A program made the translations under genes and the position numbers. Below are positions 44,881-56,900 of a DNA stretch of 64,000 bases, in pieces. Under the pieces are notes generated by a model, which did no database searches, was not told where the DNA came from, and was given only the letters and a program-made list of their open reading frames with translations. The stretch spans positions 80,109,987 through 80,173,986 of the forward strand of contig NC_134017.1 of assembly GCF_040712315.1 (NCBI RefSeq). Direction: 5' to 3'. This DNA is from Castanea sativa. Lineage: Eukaryota; Streptophyta; Magnoliopsida; Fagales; Fagaceae. Position 1 is the stretch's first letter, and each line of letters starts with the position of its first letter.

Positions 44881-47570
44881 TTACACATAAAAAAAAGCAA
44901 GGAAAAAAAAATATTTTTTAAGGAAATTTTTATTTGATCCTAGATTTCTACTTTTTGACATTTTTGTTCCATTTAAAAAAAGAAAAAGAAAAAAGGATGA
45001 TATCTATCACAAGAGCCAAAATACAACAAAATATCTCTGTTTTTTTTTCTTTAGAATAAAAGGAAAAAGCCTCAATTTCTAAGTTAAGAAAATTTTAGCT
45101 TCAAAATCATTTAGAGCTATTTTTTTCTAACCAACTATATGAGTATTGAAAAGATCATTAATATATAGTTTTAATTAATCACATAACTTATTAATTTAAT
45201 GTATCATGTAATATAAATAATAAACATAAAGAGTCTTTCAAATTGTAACATGGTGAGGTGAAGGAATAACTCAAATCTTGTCGTTAAGTTAATAATTGAA
45301 GGAATGGGTTGGCGCGGAAATAAGTATGGAATTTCCAACTCTAGTCAGGAGCAATTATTTTGCGTGTAAAATTGCTTATAATTAATTAATTATCTGTGAA
45401 TCTCGAGGTTGTATGTTAACGCATGAAATAATATTAATGTTTGGCTCTAGCATGGTGCATATCTTTTCTTGGAATCTCAAAATTGAATGTGTTGCTGGAT
45501 CGTATCATAATTTATAAGCAAACAAAATGAAAGTTCCAAAGACAATATAATAATAATCAGAATCACTTGATTTTCGTTCTTGCTTTCTCTAAGAAGCTTG
45601 TGAAACTCGGATACTCTTCCAACCTCACATGGGTACAGTGTACACAAGATCATTCATCAGCAAACTGTGCCAATTTGCTAAAATAGGTTTAGTTCCATCT
45701 TCTTGACATTCCCAGCTCCAATATGCAATAAAAATGTCACAACACGAGAAGCAACACATCAAGAAGCAAAGAAACAAAAAGAAAAAAGAAAATAGAAATT
45801 ACGTTCTTGGTGAAAGGTTTTGTAACGAAAAGTTGAAAGAGAAAGACTATTGCTGGGCAAAAGTGAATTTCATTAACTGTTTCATAATTACATGCAGTGA
45901 GGCTTTGTTATGTATAGTTGAAAAGAAAACGACTAAGTTAACAACTGAAACCACATGTTGTCGAGAATTAGAGTGAGATATTACGACATGTAGCATAAGC
46001 CAATACCAAGAAATAAACGACTTGATTCTTGTTTTTTCAATAATTTGATAATTGGAGACAGAAAATTTGGGATTTAAATCTAGTTTCATGCAATTACTAT
46101 TTGACTGTGAGACATAAAAGTTAACACATGAATGGTCCGTTTGGATTGAGAGGGAGTAGAATAGAGTAGAGTAAAATTGACCAAAAATTAGCCTATTTTT
46201 AGCTAATTCTACTTTACTCCTCACACAACCTCTCCCTCATAATAAAAAGTTATAAAGATAATAAAAAAGTAAAGGTTACTTTTTAAAGTTATTTATACTA
46301 TATTAAAATTTATATCTCAAATAAAATATACTATATTCAAATCCAAAATATTTGAATCCAAAACTTTTTTTTTTTGAAAACACTTAAAAAGATACCATTT
46401 AAATGACAAGGTTTTTGGCGAGCTTATAACTTGAATCCAAAACATTTTTATTGAAAACACTTAAAAAGATACCATTTGAATGACAAGGTTGTTGGCTATG
46501 GTAGAATTATTTCTTTATTGTTCATATTCCTATAGAGTAGGAAAAGAACATTATGTGGGACTCATTATCATCAAATCTAACGATTACTCTGGACCCGTTT
46601 TAGATACACAAAAGAAAGTGAAAATTTGGTCAAAATGAAAGTGAACATAGTCACAACAACTCAAGTTGCAGCATGAGCTTAATGCAATTTAGTGAATTTA
46701 AAAATGGTCTGAAAAATTCAATTTACAGCATAAATATAATGCATTTTGTATTTCTTCTCCTTCTAAATTACTTAAAATATTACTGGCAATTTTTTTTTTT
46801 TAAATTTCTAATATTTCTTGTTTACATTCTTTATTCTTTTGGCAAGCCCTGCTTTGACTGGCGGTGATGGGTATTCCTCTAAGGTTTTTTAATGCTCAGT
46901 GGGTTTTGTTTTTTTGCTGAATTAGTGGGGGTCTTAAATGAAGATATCCACTCTCTATTTTGACTCTTGTGGATTGGTTTATATATGGGACCCTCTTGCT
47001 TATTGAATTATGGTCCATCTTCGCCCGCCTTTGTAGACCGTCCAATCCTCAGTTTATATATTGTGAAATTGAAACTTGGGTTATTTATTGTTTTCCCACA
47101 TTCACATGCCAGATTTCTCACGGCCATCAGACAGGAACGCGTCATTGACTAAAAGTTCAAATATATTTTTTATTTATGGCTAAATATTTCGATCTAATAT
47201 TTGTATTGACTTTTAGTTAGTTAAATTGGTAAAATTTTTAATTGTTAAAAATTTGAGTTGAGTAAAATTTCTAAAAAAAAAAATTCTTAAACTAGAACAA
47301 ATATTTTAATAATTTTTTTAAAAATAGAACAAGTATGAACTAAAAATTAAAAACAAGACATGACGGACACAAAGTGGAACCCATACCTTATAAGAGTTTT
47401 TACTTTTTAGGATGTGAAATGTATTGTGATCTCTATTTTAATTATGGTAAATTACGAAAACCTCCTCTTTTCATTTACCTTTTAGAGAGTTACATACCGT
47501 CCAACATTTAAACGAAAATAACTGTCAACCCATATGTAGGAAAGTAGGAGTTTTGACCAATCCTATCTTA
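44881..47570. other. Intergenic, no gene recognised
   Basis: Short frames only. At 45590-45735, minus strand, one frame reads YWSWECQEDGTKPILANWHS before a stop; I do not recognise it and no exon neighbours were found. A duplicated TTGAATCCAAAAC..CACTTAAAAAGATACCATTT segment occurs at 46354-46410 and 46433-46490. A MITE-like GGTCCGTTTGGATTGAGAGG lies at 46136. Confidence 0.4.
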
Positions 47571-47589
47571 TTTTATTTTATTTTTAATT

Positions 47590-47752
47590 TTAGAGAGTTT
47601 TAACTTGTGACGTCTGGTCCTGATAATAACTCTTTATTATCAAAACAAAATACTAATCAATTTTTGGTAAAGATAGGAATTGAACCTCTTGTTTCTTATT
47701 CAACAATCAGAGATTTTACCAATTGAGCTAATTGAAACCCACTTGACAAATC
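47590..47752 (-). mobile_element. tRNA-derived SINE, near full length
   Basis: On the minus strand it starts GGGTTTCAATTAGCTCAATT with A-box-like TTAGCTCAATTGGTAAAAT. It has a B-box-like AGGTTCAATTCC, then AAATTGATTAGTATTTTG, GATAATAAAGAGTTATTATC and a 3' end of AAAACTCTCTAAAATT. This is the best preserved of five copies in the window, with intact RNA-polymerase-III-type boxes. Confidence 0.75.
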
Positions 47753-47829
47753 CTATCTCAAAAATGTTCATCTCACAAAAAAAAAAAAAACTATATAAAA
47801 AAATATTTTGACTTGTGGGATCTAATTAA

Positions 47830-48160
47830 GATTTGTTTGGATACCGCTTATTTTGCTGAAAACTAAAAACTGAAAACTAAAAATTGAAAATTTAAAACAC
47901 TGTAACAAAATAATTTTTAAATGTGTGAATAGTAATGTAGGACTCATTTTTAATATTTTTTTTTTCTGAATAAAGTGGCTGTGGGTCCCGTGAACAGTGC
48001 ATAATGTCTCCTAAATAGTGTAATCCACGTGCATAAAAAAAAAAAAAAAGAAGAAGGAAACGCCAGATGCAGATGCTGGATTAGTGAGCATACTGTAGTG
48101 TGGGTCCCTTGTGTATATAAACGCAAACGCAGAAAATGTGACGCAGAAAATGTTAAATTC
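47830..48160. mobile_element. GTTTGGAT-type MITE
   Basis: Left end GTTTGGATACCGCTTATTTT, then CTGTAACAAAATAATTTTTA, TGTGTGAATAGTAATG and GGTCCCGTGAACAGTGC, all shared with 15991-16272 and 56491-56778 in one orientation or the other. The right end is worn (ACGCAAACGCAGAAAATG). Confidence 0.55.
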
Positions 48161-48277
48161 AGACGCTCAATTAGTTTAACTAGTAAAATATTTTGTTATC
48201 AATTAAAAAGATATAAAGTTCAAATTACGTAAACTAGTTCAAATTCCTTTTACTAGTAAAATATTTTGTTCTCAATA

Positions 48278-48975
48278 GCATTTCTTTATCATTTAACCAT
48301 AAGATAGAGAATAAAATTTTTTTCCATTAACTAAATGGTAGGTTCTTCTAAAAAAAAACTAAATAGTAGGTTGTCAAAATAATAATTTTTATTTATAAAT
48401 TTGATATAATTTTATTTATTTTATGGCATCTGCTCCGATGTTCACTCCAAAATGATTATTTTTTATCGTTTGATAAAAAATGTGTGGGAGTCAACCGGGA
48501 ACTGAGTGTTATTCGTCGGCCTGTTGTCTATTGCCTGCATAATCAAAGTGTAGGCTTGGAATCTGTTGAAGATCACATGTTTCACATTATGGGCTCTGTG
48601 CAGCTAAAAACCACCGACACTATACCTACATTGTGGAGTAACAATACAGGACAAGTGTTGGATATGGCTACAGGCGTCTCCTAAATTATCTTCCTTTGGA
48701 AAAATGAAGGACACAACAGAAACATAGGTTTGCCAAAAAAAAAAAAAAAAAAATGAAAGCTTGAAACGTGCTGTAGTTTTGACTTGATAAAAAATAATCA
48801 TCTTGGAGTGAACGACGGAGCAGATGCCATAGAATAAATAAAATTATATTGTATCTATATAATTTTTTTTTTATTTTGACAACCTACAATTTAGTTTTTT
48901 TTTAAGAAGAACCTGTCATTTAGTTAATGGAAAGTTTTTTATTCTCTATTTTATGGTTAAATGATAAAGAAATGC
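48278..48975. mobile_element. Non-autonomous element with ~200-bp terminal inverted repeats and unrelated core
   Basis: The left arm (48278-48478) begins GCATTTCTTTATCATTTAAC. The right arm (48782-48975) ends GTTAAATGATAAAGAAATGC. Both carry ATGGCATCTGCTCCG and CACTCCAAAATGATTATTTT-like segments at their inner ends. The core of about 300 bp (GGGAGTCAACCGGGAACTGA to AAACATAGGTTTGCC) is less AT-rich and not repetitive here. Long arms with an unrelated core are typical of Mutator-like or Pack-MULE structures. I could not read a 9-bp duplication. Confidence 0.6.
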
Positions 48976-49718
48976 CAAATTATAATGCTTTTAAAAAAAA
49001 TAATATAATAATTCAATATTGGGATTTGAAAATCCTAGAAAATGCTCATTGGTTTATAAGGTACTTGGCATATAATGCCCTTTTATTGAACCTGAAAAAA
49101 AATCCCAAACGAATCTAAAATTTACTAACTAATAAAAGTTAAACTTCCACATCCATATGAGGAGAGAAAAAAATTTAAGACAAATTAATCCAGCGTGTCA
49201 AGAAAAATGAAAAAAAAATTCATTACAAAAAATTAAACACAAATTACACCTACGGTCAATTTCTATTTTCTTAATTATATGGGTACACAAAATCAATTTT
49301 CATGGATACGGTTCACATTTTACACCTATTGTCAATTTTTATTCGTTTGTTTGTTTTTGTTTTTTTAATTACATGGGTACTCAAAATTATACATAAATCA
49401 AATACTCCAATAATTTTTTCTTTATCCACAAAGTTATTTGGAACAAAAAAGAAAAAAAAAAAAAAAACTCAATTCCATAAATTTTGATGTGTATCTCACA
49501 TTGGTTGGAGACGGGGAAATCATGTAAAATATCGACGTGAAAGAAATTTTTGTAGCCTTAGGGCTAATAAGCTCTCTAATTATCTTAATTGAAGCTTCAC
49601 TAATTCCTTCAATCTCCATCAAGGTACGTATCGACATATCTTTGATCCAAAGAAAGAAGCTCATTGAGTACTAAAATTTGCTATATATACATGTTGTATT
49701 GTTGTTATTATAATTATA

Positions 49719-50029
49719 ATTTTATTTGGATAAAAAAATATGGTTCTTTTTGAAAATTTTAAAAACACAATTGATAATTGACTTAATTTACGCTTAAATT
49801 TATTTTTAAAAAAATAATAGATATCTTTCGTTAGAGATTAAATGAAATAATATTCTCTTAGAAAAATATTTTTGATTTCTGAACCGTAACAACAAACATG
49901 AGAAGGAAAGATGATAAAGACAATTTGGTGAGTCACCTTAATGCTCCTCCACAGCACAAGTATGATTGGTTAACGAAGTTAAATCGTGCGGCCAACCAAT
50001 TCACTTAATTGTTTCAATTGTGCAATAAT
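49719..50029 (+). repeat. 311-bp dispersed duplication, copy 1
   Basis: Nearly identical to 51496-51806, with only about six differences by eye over the whole length. Starts TTTTATTTGGATAAAAAAAT and ends TTTCAATTGTGCAATAAT. No target duplication or inverted ends were seen, so the mechanism is unclear. Confidence 0.9.
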
Positions 50030-51495
50030 TCACTTAATTATTTCCATGTTACTAGTCACATATATGGTTGGTCAATACTCAATACTGTGTTTGTTACAAA
50101 TTAATAAATTTGATGTAGTATTATTTTAGCAATTCAAATATTTTTTGACACATAAATGTTATAAAGTTTTTTTTTTCAATAATTTATTGGATTGCAACTA
50201 TAATTCATTGTGACTATGTGTGTTTTTCTTACTATTTGTCGGTAATTTGATTTATCTTTTCAAATAATATATAAAAATTCAATTATTAAATAAACCTTAA
50301 CTAATACTTTTTTCACACGTGTTAACAAAAACATAATTTAAAATATGCTAGTGTAGAAATTCAATCTATCTAAAATTTCCATAATACCATTGTTAAGAGG
50401 TTGAACATAGATTCGAATGTCTGAAGAAAGGCACTCACAGGTTAATATGTAGCTTACTGTAACAATTAATTATAAAAAGTTTTGAGGGCTAAATATTTTA
50501 AGAATGGAATGGAAATCATTAAAATATTTAGCAAAATTACTAAAATTTTGAAAACCTGATAAGTTGGTTGACTAAGTTTATATTTGATCTATATTTTTCA
50601 GAAATAAATTGATACTTTTGTGACAATTGCAATTCTTTAATCTTTCAAATTTCCTACGGCTGATATAGTAGAATTATAATGAATGACATTAGCAGATTTA
50701 TGTGTCATTATATACGAATAAAAAATTCATTGTAAATTTGTTGGGCTATTCAAGGTTAATAACTTTGAGAAAATATATGTATAATCCCAAGTACCTATTC
50801 CCATTCAATTCAAGAGATACAGTTTCAAATGGTAATCATTCTCTGAAAAAGTGATACTTTTGAAAATGGCCTCAATTTAGGCCAAAATTTTGAATGTAAC
50901 AAATTGTAATTGAGTTGAACGATCCCATGCATCTATTTCCATTCAATTTAGAATGCTATTAGATTAATTTATTTTTTTATTTTTGTATTGTATTTAGTAG
51001 AATTTCATGTACAGTGATTGTGAATTGAAATTGTATGTATGTAGTATTTAAAATTAATTTTTAAAATTATATACATAATTATAGTGTAATGAAAACTTGG
51101 CATAGTCAATATCATGAAAATTACAAGAAAAAACTATTTTAGTACCTCTAAATGTCTTGGTCGAACTAATATTCTATATGTTTTATAACCCAAGCTAACA
51201 TCGATAGCACCATTACAATTCATCATTCTTGTGCGTAAGTTAGCACGAGCTACTAATTAGAAAATTTGAATATATGGTGCAAAATTAGACTTTAATTTGA
51301 AATTCTAATTAAACTTTCTTTAAGTTTTGCCTATAAAAATATATATAGATATGGGGGGAAGGGGGAATTATATCGAAATAAGATCCCTAAAAGTTGAGAA
51401 CCAAAATCACTTTTATGTTAATTTATTATAACATATTCTTTTGTTTGCATATTGTTGGTTCTTTATTTCATTGTAGGATATCCCAAAATATAAAA
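50030..51495. other. Intergenic, no gene recognised
   Basis: AT-rich with no supported coding. A short piece TTTCAAATGGTAATCATTCT at 50822 matches part of intron 8 of the SRF gene (9519-9550). A fragment of the Helitron-like family lies at about 51255-51335. Confidence 0.4.
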
Positions 51496-51806
51496 TTTTA
51501 TTTGGATAAAAAAATATGGTTCTTTTTGAAAATTTTAAAAACACAATTGATAATTGACTTAATTTACGCTTAAATTTATTTTTTTTAAAAATAATAGATA
51601 TCTTTCGTTAGAGATTAAATGAAATAATATTCTCTTAAAAAAATATTTTTGATTTCTGAACCGTAACAACAAACATGAGAAGGAGAGATGATAAAGACAA
51701 TTTGGTCAGTCACCTTAATGCTCCTCCACGGCACAAGCATGATTGGTTAACGAAGTTAAATCGTGCGGCCAACCAATTCACTTAATTGTTTCAATTGTGC
51801 AATAAT
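51496..51806 (+). repeat. 311-bp dispersed duplication, copy 2
   Basis: Partner of 49719-50029. Its last 60 bp (CGAAGTTAAATCGTGCGG through CAATAA) recur again at 51931-51977, showing that this copy's end seeded part of the tandem array downstream. Confidence 0.9.
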
Positions 51807-52339
51807 ACAAGTTTCTCTGTTCTCCTCCTCCTTTTGGTAGAAACTAAGTAAAAAAATAATAACTAGTTTATTTATTTACTAAGGAAATGGATTATTGATC
51901 TTGTCGGAACTTTAATTATTGTTTTCAATGCGAAGTTAAATCGTGCGGTCAACCAATTCACTTAATTGTTTCAATAATACAAGTTTCTTTTTCGCCTCCT
52001 TTTTTTTTTTTTTTTTTTTTTGTAGAAACTAAATAAAACATATTAACTAGTTTATTTATTTACTAAGGAAATGGATTCTTGATTTTGTTGGAACTTTAAT
52101 TATTGGTTTCAATGCTATCAAGTTTCATTGGTTTTTTCTTTTTGGTAGAAACTAACTATAAAAAATTAATATTTTATTTATTTAACAAGGAAATAGATTC
52201 TTGATCTTGTTGGAACATCACTTATTGATTTCACTGTTAAAAGTTTCGATTATTTTTCTTTTGGGTAGAAACTAAATTAAAAGAATTACTATTTTATTAA
52301 TTTGCCAAGTAAATTGATTCTTAGTCTTGTTGGAACGCG
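51807..52339 (+). repeat. Promoter-proximal tandem array, four units of about 105-135 bp
   Basis: Units start near 51807, 51978, 52113 and 52233. Each has AAGTTTC, a pyrimidine tract, GGTAGAAACTAA, a TTATTTATTT segment, AAGGAAATGGATTCTTGATC and TTGTTGGAAC. A 47-bp piece of the upstream duplication is wedged between units 1 and 2. The last unit ends about 140 bp before the cyclase TATA box, so the array forms the distal promoter. Confidence 0.85.
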
Positions 52340-52422
52340 TAAATCCCACTGTTTGGATGTATGTACCAACATATAGCTATTTCCCAAATATTGCTTAGAT
52401 AATATTTTAATTTGTATCCCTG

Positions 52423-52446
52423 AAAGAGAGAGAGAGAGAGAGAGAG
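52423..52446 (+). repeat. (GA)n tract in the cyclase promoter
   Basis: About 12 GA units, 35-60 bp upstream of the TATA box. GA repeats of this kind bind BBR/BPC-type factors in plants; a regulatory role here is inference. Confidence 0.7.
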
Positions 52447-52480
52447 AATATCATATTCATAGTGGGTTTGGCTGGCCTTA

Positions 52481-52490
52481 TCTATATAAG
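52481..52490 (+). promoter_or_regulatory. TATA box of the oxidosqualene cyclase gene
   Basis: TCTATATAAG is a near-consensus plant TATA element. The inferred start of transcription is about 52515. It fits the leader exon and leader intron proposed downstream. Confidence 0.6.
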
Positions 52491-52514
52491 GAGTGGCTTT
52501 GAACACTTATATAA

Positions 52515-52683
52515 CAGTCATTGCTTCACAAGAAGTTCCCTCTCAAAGTTAAGGCCAACCGATCCATACCTCTCTTCTTCTCTACCTTGTTTGACTGCCA
52601 TATCTCACATAGGTTTCTTCAAATTCTTCTTTGAAAGGTACACCCTCTTGGCTATCTAGGTAAGCAGTAAGCACAATATTTTG

Positions 52684-52721
<38 letters not shown>

Positions 52722-53102
52722 CATGTTTATGGTGAAATGGGATCATGAAGGTATCATAACTTTTTCATGTATGAACCATATAAAAATGGTCATGGAGTTA
52801 TATAAAAGAGTTTTCATGTATGAACCATTTAAAAGAGTTTTCATGTATGAACCACTTTACAAATTCTCATGCATGTATATCAAAGAGTTTTCAGGTACGA
52901 CCCCTTTAAATAATGGTCACATGATCTTGGTCCTATATATACACAGAAAACTAACTTTTGAAAATTCTAATCCACGCAAAAAAACTTGATGCTAAAGTTT
53001 AGTGTTAGTTATTGTTGATGAGTATGACTATATATTTGATTTATTAGTACTTGACTACAAAATTTGCATGCAACAGTGAAGAGAAGCTATTAGAATTAAA
53101 GA
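52515..53102 (+). other. Leader exon, leader intron and leader exon 2 of the cyclase gene
   Basis: A pyrimidine-rich, non-coding leader (about 52515-52659) ends in a strong donor, CTAG/GTAAGC. An acceptor, TGCATGCAACAG, at 53076 is 26 nt before the ATG. The proposed 417-nt intron starts with a (TC)n run (52683-52720) and holds a short tandem motif TTTTCATGTATGAACCA repeated at 52761, 52809 and 52836. Leader introns are common in plant genes, but this one is inferred from splice signals alone. Confidence 0.5.
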
Positions 53103-53932
53103 ATGTGGAAGCTCAAGGTAGCAGAGGGTGGCAATGACCCTTACATCTACAGCACCAATGACTTTGTTGGAAGGCAGATATGGGAGTTTGATCCTGAAGC
53201 TGGCACTCCAGAAGAGAGAGCTGAGATTGAAGAGGCTCGTCAAAGTTTCTACAGGAATCGCTACCAAGTCAAACCCAGTGGCGATCTACTTTGGCGAATG
53301 CAGGTCCATACATCTACATCTCTCTCTACCCATCCTATCAATTCCAAAAATATTTCTTACTATTTCATCAAATAATCAAAGTAGTTTTTGGGTGAACTTA
53401 CCATGGGATGGAAGATTTGGAAGCCCTATAAGTTTTGCTATCGGTGCTATTGAGTTACATGTTTTAGCCTTATAATAAGGCTCGTGTTCAGTGTTTTTTT
53501 ACATTGAGCATGTTGGGATGTGAATACATGTTCAAATTACTAGACACAAAATTCACCCTTAACTTTATAGGTGGTTATGGTACACATAGCATGACCTTAC
53601 TTTATGATTATTCAACTTTTGATTTCTCATTAATGTTTGGTATTGGCACCCAAAAGTTAAACGAACCACATACTTGGCAGTTACCTTATCAATCATGCGT
53701 TGATTGTACTAAAAACCCTGAAGCCTGTAGCAGCAGGCTTCTTAGACTTGGAGCCAAATTAGAGATTAGACTATTTATTAAGAGATCAAATTTTTAAATA
53801 AAAAACCTTAAATAAGAGAAATACAATAACAAAAAAAAAAAAAGGATTCCAAAATGTTTGGCTGATTACTGCATACTTTACATTTTGAAAGAAAAAAAAA
53901 AAGATTTTTTTAGCATTTATTAACAGTCTTTT

Positions 53933-53981
<49 letters not shown>

Positions 53982-56900
53982 GGCTTTTGTTAATAAATGT
54001 TCTAAAGCAGTAATTAAGGTGCATCAAATTCTTTATTAATTATATTTTTTTACATTTTTAAAACATAAAGTCAAAATATCTAAAAAAAGCATACATAATT
54101 ACAATAAATTTATACGTGTAAGTTAATAAATTATTAAAAATTGTATTTAATTATTTTCTTTGTTAAAAAATATGAATTTTATCTTAAAATTAAATATTTA
54201 TTAATTTTTAACGTTTGTCTTTAGAATACTTTTTATCAGGGACCATAATAATATTGAAGGTCTTTGCATCAAACAAACATTCTTCTCTTTAAATTTTAGT
54301 CACACACATATTGCGTGTACATTTTGTGTTTAAAACTTGCATGGAAGGTGTAAAAATGTTTAACCATTTCATATTTAAGAAATTGTTGGTTCGATTCACA
54401 CCGTCTTTTTATTATTATTATTTTTATTTTTTTTGGCTGAATAGTTCAATTCACACCTTCTGTGTGAATGGGTTGTTGGGGTTAGCATTTCCTTTTCTCA
54501 CGTCACTGCTGATTTATATCTTTCATATTTATTCCCATGTTACAATGATAACTTTGGTGAAAGATTTCAATCAAATTAGTGCCTTTCTCTGTGACCGTTC
54601 ATACAGAAGAAAACAATTTATATTTTCCTACGAAGTTGAGTTACATCAAATCAATTTTCTATGAAATGAATGAAGTCTTCGTTATTTACCCAAAAAAAAG
54701 TAAAAAGAAAAAAGTATGTAGACTTGGTCAGAGATGACATGCCTGAATATTTAGAGGATTTTTTATTTTTATTTTTTTAATGTCACTTTGTAGAGCCACA
54801 GTTATCACCACTACTACCAACCAACTTGATAATTTTATCCTATAATTTTTTTTTTGGGGATAATTATAAGTTTGTAACACCTGGATATTCTAGGAGAGGA
54901 GAAAGGCTCCTCTCTACGAGAGTGAATGATTTGACTGGAGAAGGGATGAGGGGCATGTATGTCAATGTCATGCTATCTTTACATTATATTTACTTTTTAT
55001 TGTTTTTTGATAGACCGATTATTCGGGAGTGGGTGGTTTAAGTATTGAATATTTTTATTAAAAATATGAGAAAATGTCAACTAGTCAAGCTATAAGGTTA
55101 TGAGCTTTGCATTACATCTTTGATCTTTATTTTATTATTAATTACATTTTGTATTTGAGATTACTAGAATAAATAATAAAGATGTAGTACTTTAACCTAA
55201 AAATCATTAAAAAAATTAGAAAAAGAATAATTATTTTATATTCTACCAAGTGATTTCCAAAGATAATATTATAGAATTTTATTTTTTATTTATTTTTTAG
55301 AACGTAAAGATTCAATTTCAACTATATGCTTGTACTTTGAAATGATAATATATATTTTTTATAATTTTCAGATTTTAATCGGGAAAAAAAAGTAGGGCAT
55401 TATAAGTGACGTGGATGTAGGTAGGAAAATTGGCCGACATGGTGGTAATCCACGGGGTTGGTGGGGAATTGATTTCTTTCCTAGTAATCATTTAAAAGTG
55501 ACTTGACCAAATCCATGGATGGGGTTGGAGCAAAGTCACAAAACCACATGAGTAAATTCCCCATTCCCCGCTAACTCGTTCACAAATTGTGAAAACTTAA
55601 AACAATAATAATAAATAAAAATTTGTCACATTGCTTATACTATGGTTGATGATGGTCGGCCATTATGTGGTATGTTCACTATGTTGTCTTTGTACCCATA
55701 TCTATTGGGGTTTTCTTTGGACAAAAATAAGTTTGACCCTATCAGAAAAAAGAAAAGTTTGTCAACTTCCACTTTCATGTATTGGTTTTCTATTTTGTTT
55801 GTTTGTTTTATCCATATGGAATTTGAGGCAGCATAAAATAAATTTTTTTATTTTTTATTTATTTTGACCGTTAGTAATATTATTATTATTTTTCATTAAA
55901 TACGTAACAGTAGAAAATATTTTTATGCAATACAAAAAGATTAGAAACTAAATTGACATATTTAAAACATTAGATGCAAAATTGATACAAAGTTTAAAAG
56001 TTTGTCATTTGGGACAGAAATAATAATTTACCTTAGCCATATTAGCCTATACACCCACCACTTCTTCCTTTTCATATGCGTTCATTGGGAATATTTTGAT
56101 GGCTTTCGCAATATATTATACTCAAATTAACTAGTCAATTGGACTTAGTATTCTATTTCATTATTTAAAAAAAGGGCTTAGTATTCTTTTGACTTCGTTA
56201 TTTTTTAGTGCTCATGTGAATTGGTCAAAAAGATGTCATTTCTTACGCTTTTAACTGGTGGACAATAGTACTTGGTATTCTTCTGCTTTAGTTTCCTTGG
56301 GAAAAAAATATTATCGCCTTAGTAATTTTTAGTGCTCTTGTGAATTAGTCAAATTGGGGGACCTAAATTCTAGCATTCAAGAAGCGTACTCTTTTGTCTT
56401 TGGTCAATTTGGTGTGGGAAAAACACACACCACTTTCAAATGCCTTAGTTAGTATGTGTATGCAGGATTAAATTTAATGGTGACACATAGAGGGCGTTTG
56501 GATCCGCGTTTGTGCGTCCACGTCCGCGTTTTTGCTCTCTTTTTTTTTTTTTTTTAAAATTTTTTTAAAAAAATTTTTTTTTTTAAATTTTTAACCCAGC
56601 CGCATGTATTGACTTTTCAGCAATAAACCATGGGTCTCACAAATTTCACTTTTCAGCAACTTTTTCATTAAAAATGGATCCCACAGCACTATTCACACAT
56701 TTAAAAATTATTTTGCTACAGTGTTTTCAGTTTTCAGTTTACAATTTCAGCAAAATAAGTTCTATCCAAACGGACCCTATAGTAAGTGAAATTTTTGTCT
56801 ACTAAATTAAATTATTAGTGCAATGAAGCTATTTTTGCTGTTTGTTATAGGAATGAAATTCTACTTGTGTATGCATGATAATCTATGAAGTTACAAAATT

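Noticed and set aside
45590..45735. Minus-strand stretch reading YWSWECQEDGTKPILANWHS
   Set aside because: Sounds protein-like but has a stop shortly after, no neighbouring exons and no family I recognise.
46960..47152. Two 61-62-aa plus frames
   Set aside because: Overlapping frames of equal length in AT-rich DNA without splice partners.
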